NCBI GenBank assembly: GCA_030639305.1 | Contig: DAOWCY010000292.1 | Span: 1 to 7,130, forward strand | Source: JAGLQA01 sp023135565 | GTDB taxonomy: Bacteria; Acidobacteriota; Aminicenantia; UBA2199 | DNA: 7,130 nucleotides | Reading direction: 5' to 3' | Part shown: positions 1 to 4,594 of the stretch, piece after piece | Layout of the letters: each line of letters begins with the position of its first letter | How positions within the stretch are numbered: position 1 is the first letter of the stretch | Made by a program: the position numbers and the translations under genes | Notes under the pieces: model-generated | Told to the model about the DNA's origin: nothing | Database searches by the model: none | What the model saw: the letters and a program-made list of their open reading frames with translations, nothing else

Positions 1-186
1 GATCAGGGAGCCAAAAGACCGGACAGACCCGCGGATCAGAGGCCACAAAGGCCGAACAGACCGCCGGATCAGGGAGCCAAAAGACCGGACAGACCCGCGG
101 ATCAGAGGCCACAAAGGCCGAACAGACCGCCGGATCAGGGAGCCAAAAGACCGGACAGACCCGCGGATCAGAGGCCACAAAGGCCG
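1..186 (+). repeat. 66-bp tandem repeat inside infB (2.8 copies in view)
   Basis: Units begin at 1, 67 and 133 with GATCAGGGAGCC and are identical at every base until the third copy diverges after 186. The period of 66 keeps the frame and encodes 22 residues, read as DQGAKRPDRPA plus DQRPQRPNRPP. These halves are themselves related 33-bp units, matching at 24 of 33 bases. The peptide is rich in Arg and Pro with net positive charge, so it is expected to be disordered. The array runs off the left edge, so the true copy number is unknown. Perfect identity suggests recent expansion by slippage or unequal recombination. Confidence 0.97.
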
Positions 187-2100
187 GCTGGAGAAAAAAG
201 AAAAGATGGCAGATTTAACGACAGGAATAAGGGCAGACAGGGCCAAAACAGGAGAATGCAGGGGAGAAGAGGGGAATGGGTAGAACCGCAGCGGAAAGTT
301 GAGACTCCACCGGCTAAACCGAAGCCGAAATTAGAAGATTTTAATCTCCCGGAAATGATCCAGATATCCAATTATATCACTTTAAAGGAGCTGGGTGAGA
401 AATTAAATTTAAAATTAAAATACATTGAAGAGAAGATGAAACTGTTGAAGAAGGAGTATATCCCCAACCAGGTATTGGCAACAGACGATATCAAATCCAT
501 ATGCGAACAATTTAAGGTCGAGGTGGATATTGTTTCTTTTGAAGACTATATTCATTTCAATTACATCGAAAAACTCAAAGCCCAACTATTGCCCCGGCCG
601 CCGGTTGTCACGATAATGGGGCACGTAGACCACGGCAAGACAACCCTTCTCGATACGCTGCGGAATACCAGTGTGGCCGATGGGGAAGCAGGCGGCATTA
701 CTCAAAAAATAGGCGCTTATAAATTAGACAAAGGAGGTCAGTCTATCATATTCTTAGACACCCCCGGTCATGAAGCCTTTACCAACATTAGAACCCGCGG
801 GGCCCAGGTAACGGACATCGTCATTCTTATAGTAGCGGCTAATGATGGCGTTAAACCTCAGACCATAGAAGCCATCAACCATGCCCTGGCCGCCAAAGTA
901 CCGCTTATCGTAGCCATCAACAAGATCGACATTGCCGGAGCGGACGCGAACAAAGTCAAACAGGACTTAACGCAGCATAACATCGTGGTTGAAGATTGGG
1001 GTGGAGAAGTTGTTTCCGTCGAAATCTCCGCCAAGCAGAACCAGAATCTCGGCACCCTACTTGAAATGGTGGGACTTGTGTCCGAAATGCTGGAATTAAA
1101 AGCCTATAAAGATATCCCCGGCAGGGGAGCGATTATCGAGTCACGGCTGGATCCTCAATTAGGTCCTTTAGGCACGGTACTGATCCAGCACGGAAAAATT
1201 AAAAGAGGCGACTTTTTTATCTGCGGCAACTCGGTAGGCAAAGTGAAGTCTTTATTCGATGATAAGGGGAAAACCATGAAGGAAGCTGATGTTCCCCTTC
1301 CCGTGGAGATAATGGGATTCGAGGACGTGCCTGAAGCGGGAGAACTTTTCCAGGTTACCGGCGACATAGAAAAAGCCCGCAAAGTCATAGACATGAGAAA
1401 ACTCGAAGGTAAAGAAGCCCGCCGGGAAGAAAGCGGTGCCGGGAAAAAATTAAGCTTAGAGTCGCTTTTTGAAAAAATGGGGGAAGATAAGAGCAAGGAA
1501 TTCCCCATCATTATAAAAACAGACAATTTCAGTTCCGGTGAAGTGTTGGAAAATATACTGATGAAGCAGAGCCGGGATGAGGTGAAAATCAACATTCTTC
1601 ACTGCGGCATAGGAAATATTACGGAGAGCGATATCCTGCTGGCTTCTACCTCAGGCGCGATGATTATCGGGTTTAACGTAAAATCGCCACAGAAGATCAT
1701 CACACTGGCAAAACGGGAAAGTATCGAAATAAAATTATACAATGTCATCTATCATTTAATCGAAGACATGGAGAATGCCATTAAAGGCGAAATCAAGCCG
1801 GAATACATGGAAACCCGCATCGGCACCATCGAAGTGCTGCAGAAGTTCAAAATTTCGAAGATCGGCATTATCGCCGGGTGCATGGTTAAAGAAGGAAAAG
1901 TGACCGCCAAATCGAAATTAAAAGTAATCAGGGGCAATGACCTGGTTTTCGAAGGCGAACTGGAGACCCTGCGCCGGGTCAAGAATGAAGCTTCCGAAGT
2001 GAATGCCGGCACCGAATGCGGCATCAGGGTAAAGAATTTCAACGACATCGAAATCGGCGATATGCTGGAAGCTTATGATCTGACATTAAAAAAAGTATAA
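1..2100 (+). CDS. infB: Translation initiation factor IF-2, 5'-truncated by the window edge
   Basis: IF-2 is the cytoplasmic GTPase that brings fMet-tRNA to the 30S subunit and promotes subunit joining. Frame 1 is open without a stop from base 1 to the TAA at 2098-2100, giving 699 residues in the window; the true start lies upstream. Residues 1-62 are Arg/Pro/Gln-rich repeats, then a basic linker. An IF2_N-like domain spans about 117-185. The GTPase domain has G1 GHVDHGKTT (207-215), switch I GGITQKIGAY, G3 DTPGHEAF (253-260, with the catalytic-type His), G4 NKID (307-310) and G5 SAK (343-345). Switch I usually reads GGITQHIGA, so the Lys is a small deviation. The rest matches domains II, III and the fMet-tRNA-binding C-terminal barrel (IGTIEVLQKFKISKIGIIAGC, broken here as IGTIEVLQKF and KISKIGIIAGC). 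The ATG at 256 has AGGAG only one base upstream, too close to be a good start, though a shorter internal-start isoform as in E. coli cannot be excluded. ylxP follows after four bases. Confidence 0.97.
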   Translation, partial: DQGAKRPDRPADQRPQRPNRPPDQGAKRPDRPADQRPQRPNRPPDQGAKRPDRPADQRPQRPAGEKRKDGRFNDRNKGRQGQNRRMQGRRGEWVEPQRKVETPPAKPKPKLEDFNLPEMIQISNYITLKELGEKLNLKLKYIEEKMKLLKKEYIPNQVLATDDIKSICEQFKVEVDIVSFEDYIHFNYIEKLKAQLLPRPPVVTIMGHVDHGKTTLLDTLRNTSVADGEAGGITQKIGAYKLDKGGQSIIFLDTPGHEAFTNIRTRGAQVTDIVILIVAANDGVKPQTIEAINHALAAKVPLIVAINKIDIAGADANKVKQDLTQHNIVVEDWGGEVVSVEISAKQNQNLGTLLEMVGLVSEMLELKAYKDIPGRGAIIESRLDPQLGPLGTVLIQHGKIKRGDFFICGNSVGKVKSLFDDKGKTMKEADVPLPVEIMGFEDVPEAGELFQVTGDIEKARKVIDMRKLEGKEARREESGAGKKLSLESLFEKMGEDKSKEFPIIIKTDNFSSGEVLENILMKQSRDEVKINILHCGIGNITESDILLASTSGAMIIGFNVKSPQKIITLAKRESIEIKLYNVIYHLIEDMENAIKGEIKPEYMETRIGTIEVLQKFKISKIGIIAGCMVKEGKVTAKSKLKVIRGNDLVFEGELETLRRVKNEASEVNAGTECGIRVKNFNDIEIGDMLEAYDLTLKKV

Positions 2101-2104
2101 GAAA

Positions 2105-2386
2105 GTGGTAGTTGGAGTGATGATCCTGGATATGTTTTGCCGGGACGCGCACAGTCTAAAAGAGAAACGGCAGATCGTATCCAGTATTAAAGAGAAACTG
2201 CGGCACAAATTCAATATTTCAATAATCGAGAGCGATTACCAGGACCTGTGGCAAAAAATTCAATTAGCCGTAACCATGGTTTCCAATTCAAAAGTCATTA
2301 CGGAGAAAGTATTCGCTCAGATTGAAGATTTCATTTTTTCAAATTATCCCATCCAACTCATAAACGTAGACAAGCAGTATCTTTAG
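2105..2386 (+). CDS. ylxP: YlxP-like DUF503 family protein
   Basis: This 93-residue protein has the hallmarks of DUF503 (PF04456): a beta-strand start VVGVMILDMF, then the conserved HSLKEKRQIVSSIKEKLR segment, FNISIIESDYQDLWQKIQLA and a closing strand PIQLINVDKQYL. The length is normal for the family, whose proteins have a small ferredoxin-like alpha/beta fold. The gene is commonly found beside infB in the nusA-infB operon; a ribosome-linked role is suspected but the molecular function is not established. The start is GTG at 2105, four bases after the infB stop. No strong Shine-Dalgarno is visible, so translation probably depends on coupling to infB. Base composition is clearly more AT-rich than the kinase gene that follows. 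Confidence 0.93.
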   Translation: MVVGVMILDMFCRDAHSLKEKRQIVSSIKEKLRHKFNISIIESDYQDLWQKIQLAVTMVSNSKVITEKVFAQIEDFIFSNYPIQLINVDKQYL

Positions 2387-2392
2387 GAGAGG
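2385..2392 (+). promoter_or_regulatory. Ribosome binding site of the lipid-kinase gene, overlapping the ylxP stop
   Basis: AGGAGAGG begins inside the TAG stop of ylxP (2384-2386) and precedes the ATG at 2394. The AGGAG core leaves four bases to the start. Overlap of stop and Shine-Dalgarno indicates translational coupling and supports both the ATG choice and operon membership. Confidence 0.8.
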
Positions 2393-2393
2393 A

Positions 2394-3344
2394 ATGGGAA
2401 AAGTCGCTGTTTTGCTGAATCCTTCCGCCGGTAAAGGGCGGGCGCTGCGGGAAAAAGAAAAAATCGAATATTTTTTTCAAAAGGCCGGTATCGACTATGA
2501 TTTGTTTATTTCCACAAGTGAAGAGCATTTGCGCCGCCTGGCCGGTGTGGCTGCGGGAAGCCGCGCTGCCATTATCGGGGTTGGCGGGGACACTACTTTT
2601 AAAATAATCGCCGCGGAAATTTTGAAAAAACGCAGCCGGGAGAAAACGCAGCCGGCCCCGGTTTTAGGTATGATCGGTGCCGGTTCCGCCAATGATATAG
2701 CCCGCGCTTTGCAGGTGCGGGACGTCGCCGCCCTGTGTGAAGCTGTGCGGGATGGAGCGATCCGGGAAATGGACACCGGCTGCCTGAGAATAGCGGGCAG
2801 GGAAGAACCGCTGTGGTTTTTAGGCAGTCTCAGCGCTGGTCTGGGCGCCGCGGTCAACCGTTACATCGAAGCTTTTTGCCGCCGGCATCCCCGGTTGGGG
2901 AAGTTTCCTCTTTTCGGGCAGGCGCTGCCCGGGACAGCGGCGGTGCGTCATGCCTTCATTAACCGCTTAGTGCCTTTGGAAGCTGTTCTCGAATACGATG
3001 GAACGAAAAAGGAGATTGTTTTTTCATTATTGGTATTTGCCAATATTCCATATTATGCCAACGGCATGCGGTTTCATCCGCGGATTTCTCCTTTTGACGG
3101 GCAATTGGACGCTGTAGTCATTCACACCGGCTCTCTCCGGCACACCTTGAAGTTTGCCCTGCGCGCAGGCAGGCAGAAGCATTTCCAGGACAAAGAGTTT
3201 GAGATTATTTCCTCCCCGTCGTTTCGTTTAACCTTCCCGGACCCGGTAGACGTTCAATTGGACGGCGATATTGTCGGTGGTTTGGAATCTTTTGAGGTCT
3301 CGCTTTTGCCCGGCGCATTGAGAGTTTTTAGTGTAAATCAATGA
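2394..3344 (+). CDS. Diacylglycerol/lipid kinase family protein (YegS/BmrU/DgkB-like)
   Basis: This 316-residue protein belongs to the DAGK-catalytic family (PF00781, COG1597), soluble or membrane-associated enzymes that phosphorylate diacylglycerol or related lipids with ATP. Visible motifs are the N-terminal LLNPSAGKG nucleotide-binding loop (7-15), GVGGDTTF (62-69), where the family normally has GGDGT, and GAGSANDIAR (95-104), equivalent to the usual GTxNDFAR. The C-terminal beta-sandwich contains FDGQLDAVVIHTG and the closing VDVQLDGD and LLPGALRVF segments. Length is normal. No signal peptide or membrane helix is evident. It follows ylxP by seven bases, so it is probably the last gene of the infB transcript; it is more GC-rich than ylxP. 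The exact lipid substrate cannot be told. The Gly-to-Thr change in the GGDGT motif leaves some doubt about kinase activity. Confidence 0.9.
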   Translation: MGKVAVLLNPSAGKGRALREKEKIEYFFQKAGIDYDLFISTSEEHLRRLAGVAAGSRAAIIGVGGDTTFKIIAAEILKKRSREKTQPAPVLGMIGAGSANDIARALQVRDVAALCEAVRDGAIREMDTGCLRIAGREEPLWFLGSLSAGLGAAVNRYIEAFCRRHPRLGKFPLFGQALPGTAAVRHAFINRLVPLEAVLEYDGTKKEIVFSLLVFANIPYYANGMRFHPRISPFDGQLDAVVIHTGSLRHTLKFALRAGRQKHFQDKEFEIISSPSFRLTFPDPVDVQLDGDIVGGLESFEVSLLPGALRVFSVNQ

Positions 3345-3377
3345 TCGATGTTCAATGAAAAGCGAAAACTCCTCCCT

Positions 3378-3390
3378 GCCGCGAAGCGGC
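3378..3390. terminator. Small GC hairpin 34 bp after the kinase stop; weak terminator candidate
   Basis: GCCGC (3378-3382) and GCGGC (3386-3390) can pair around a GAA loop; on the minus strand the loop reads TTC, close to a stable UUCG-type arrangement. No T-run follows on the + strand. On the minus strand only TTTTCGCTTTT follows, about ten bases after the stem. Position fits a transcript end, but the structure is short and not a textbook terminator. Confidence 0.3.
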
Positions 3391-3410
3391 GTATTGCCTC
3401 CCCGGCTATC

Positions 3411-3438
3411 ATTTTAAAAGCCTTTATCTAATTGTCAA
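3411..3438 (-). promoter_or_regulatory. Sigma70-like promoter firing leftward into the kinase 3' end
   Basis: On the minus strand TTGACA (3438-3433), a perfect -35 consensus, is followed after 16 bp by TAAAAT (3416-3411), five of six matches to the -10 consensus. Transcription would start near 3404 and run antisense to the lipid-kinase gene. No gene in view is served by it, so it may drive an antisense RNA, be a remnant of a lost gene, or be chance in AT-rich sequence. Confidence 0.4.
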
Positions 3439-3471
3439 TAGGCTAATAGAATTCACAACCGACGGCTGGTT

Positions 3472-3488
3472 TATAAACTGAGTTTATA
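3472..3488. promoter_or_regulatory. Operator-like palindrome 1 (TATAAACTGAGTTTATA)
   Basis: This is a perfect dyad with 8-bp arms around a central G at 3480. It resembles the second dyad centred at 3501, both being of the form TRTAAAC-centre-GTTTAYA. Paired similar dyads are typical binding sites for a dimeric helix-turn-helix regulator; the regulator is not identified. Confidence 0.45.
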
Positions 3489-3493
3489 GTGTT

Positions 3494-3508
3494 TGTAAAC
3501 AGTTTACA
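3494..3508. promoter_or_regulatory. Operator-like palindrome 2 (TGTAAACAGTTTACA)
   Basis: This is a perfect dyad with 7-bp arms around a central A at 3501. Its centre is 21 bp from that of palindrome 1, two helical turns, placing both on the same DNA face. Both lie upstream of the leftward promoter at 3411-3438. Confidence 0.45.
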
Positions 3509-3514
3509 GTTCGT

Positions 3515-3547
3515 TTAGAAAAAAATCATGCCGAATGCTTGAATCAT
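3515..3547 (-). CDS. Ten-codon ORF with a consensus AGGAGG ribosome binding site
   Basis: The minus strand reads MIQAFGMIFF then TAA. AGGAGG at 3558-3553 sits five bases before the ATG, the best Shine-Dalgarno in the window, and overlaps the TAG of the preceding 21-codon ORF. The frame is the same as that ORF. After the TAA it stays open for 23 more codons (to TAG at 3445-3443), encoding among others TNCKLFTNT and AVGCEFY. Function unknown. It could be a leader peptide, part of a decayed small gene, or noise. Confidence 0.15.
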   Translation of the reverse strand: MIQAFGMIFF

Positions 3548-3556
3548 GTATGCCTC

Positions 3557-3622
3557 CTACAAAAAATGAAGCTGTTCTTCGCCCGGCAGCCTGTAATTGC
3601 ATTTACTTTTATCTATAGGCAT
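3557..3622 (-). CDS. 21-codon ORF downstream of the split dehydratase; hypothetical small peptide
   Basis: The minus strand encodes a 21-residue peptide beginning MPIDKSKCNYRL and ending GEEQLHFL. It lies 54 bases after the stop of the elimination-domain gene, on the same strand. A purine-rich GAGAGGGGG (3637-3629) precedes the ATG by six bases, a good ribosome binding site. It has one Ser and one Cys but no obvious leader/core layout or cleavage motif, so it is not a recognisable lanthipeptide precursor. Placement and ribosome binding site are the only support. It may be a real microprotein, the start of a precursor gene broken by in-frame stops, or chance. Confidence 0.22.
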   Translation of the reverse strand: MPIDKSKCNYRLPGEEQLHFL

Positions 3623-3676
3623 TTTGTACCCCCTCTCTTTAATAATAGTATTTGAAGCTATGTTTTACACTTTTTT

Positions 3677-4594
3677 CTATTTTTTTTTGCCGTACTTTTT
3701 TTTGGCGATTTCCGATTTATAATAGTTGTAAAGAAAATCATAAATGACTAACTCATGCAGCCGCTGCTTTGTCCTGAACAAACGATTCAACAGCATGTGA
3801 ATATAACTGGCCAGCAAATCGTTTAACCCGGAATGCAGCCGCCCCTTTCCGTCCAATTTTAATATATCGCTTACAATGGGCGCAGTGGTTTGCGATTTTT
3901 TGGCCAGCAGGTCAAAAAGAGGCATGAACTCACTCGCTTCATCCTGGCTGCGATCCAACACTATAGTCATCGCTTCTTTTTCCGTCCTGTACTTTGTTTT
4001 TAATTGATCCCGCAAACTCTTGTTTATGTCGAATTCCCTGCCGAAACTCTCTTTCAAGAAAGTTAAAAGCCCCAATTTTCGCTCCATGGGGAAATGGAAA
4101 TCATCCAGCAGGGCGTCCACGGCCCGTACCCCGAACAACCAACGGAATTTCTCCCCTTCATCCCCGGTAATCATGTCCAACATATCCACTATCATAACAC
4201 TGTCGTGGAAAAAAAGACTTTCACTCATTGCCATGGTTTCGACACCGTATCTTTCTACCTCCCGCCGGTAAGAATCCACCTGTACTTTCCAGATTAGATC
4301 CTGTTCTATGTATGGCGTAGACAGGGCCTGCATGGCCTGGATTACGTTAAATATAAAAGGCGGTTTGACCAGGTGAAAACGGAGCCGGATATGAGGCTGC
4401 GGGTCGCCATAACGAATAAAAAACCATTTGTCGATAAAACCGCTGGATAGGAATTCCACAGCCGCGGGTTTGATCATCTCCGCCAGGACCGCATCCGCTG
4501 TCTTCGGCCCCAAATAAAACTTATAATAAAGCCATTCATCACCCAGGATAAATGTCCGTTTGATCTCTTTTTTTGTGCTATTTTTTGTTTCCAT
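3677..4594 (-). CDS. Split LanB dehydratase, glutamate-elimination domain (SpaB C-terminal / thiopeptide-type bacteriocin biosynthesis protein)
   Basis: The 305-residue product matches the C-terminal elimination domain of class I lanthipeptide dehydratases (PF14028, TIGR03891). This domain removes the glutamate installed on Ser/Thr to leave dehydroalanine or dehydrobutyrine. Visible features are the entry segment DEWLYYKFYLGP (19-30), FFIRYGDPQPHIRLRF (58-73), YRREVERYG (109-117), FFHDS (128-132) and IHMLLNRLF (265-273). By spacing, Glu112/Arg115 correspond to NisB Glu823/Arg826 and His266/Arg271 to NisB His961/Arg966, so the active site looks intact. The length is that of the stand-alone elimination proteins of thiopeptide-type systems. 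The ATG at 4594 lies inside the end of the upstream gene (17-bp overlap); the GAAGAAG before it is a weak binding site, so translation is probably coupled. The C-terminus is a lysine-rich tail, SEIAKKKYGKKK, resembling the tail of its partner. Confidence 0.93.
   Translation of the reverse strand: METKNSTKKEIKRTFILGDEWLYYKFYLGPKTADAVLAEMIKPAAVEFLSSGFIDKWFFIRYGDPQPHIRLRFHLVKPPFIFNVIQAMQALSTPYIEQDLIWKVQVDSYRREVERYGVETMAMSESLFFHDSVMIVDMLDMITGDEGEKFRWLFGVRAVDALLDDFHFPMERKLGLLTFLKESFGREFDINKSLRDQLKTKYRTEKEAMTIVLDRSQDEASEFMPLFDLLAKKSQTTAPIVSDILKLDGKGRLHSGLNDLLASYIHMLLNRLFRTKQRLHELVIYDFLYNYYKSEIAKKKYGKKK

Larger units (their letters stand above)
3345..3676. other. Convergent intergenic region between the kinase and dehydratase genes
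   Basis: This 332-bp stretch has no ORF of normal size. From left to right it holds a short GC hairpin, a leftward promoter-like sequence, two operator-like palindromes, and two very short minus-strand frames with good ribosome binding sites. No classical intrinsic terminator (GC stem plus T-run) is visible for either converging transcript. The T-runs around 3671-3690 encode the Lys-rich tail of the minus-strand gene and have no stem before them. Confidence 0.7.

Noticed and set aside
1..186. CRISPR array
   Set aside because: Units are contiguous with no variable spacers, keep the reading frame and encode part of IF-2.
256..258. ATG as the start of infB
   Set aside because: Frame 1 is open for all 255 bases before it and encodes IF-2-like basic repeats; AGGAG is only one base from this ATG, too close for an efficient start.
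1155..1595. 146-codon minus-strand ORF inside infB
   Set aside because: It is antisense to the well-conserved IF-2 domains and shows no recognisable protein features.
3338..3412. 24-codon minus-strand ORF (MIAGEAIRRFAAG...)
   Set aside because: Its ATG overlaps the -10 element of the only promoter in front of it, so that transcript could not carry the start.
3348..3431. 27-codon + strand ORF after the kinase gene (MFNEKRKLLPAAKRR...)
   Set aside because: No ribosome binding site, and it runs across the GC hairpin and the antisense promoter; likely chance.
3660..3690. T-runs on the + strand as an intrinsic terminator of the kinase transcript
   Set aside because: No GC-rich stem precedes them; they are the complement of the lysine codons and end of the elimination-domain gene.
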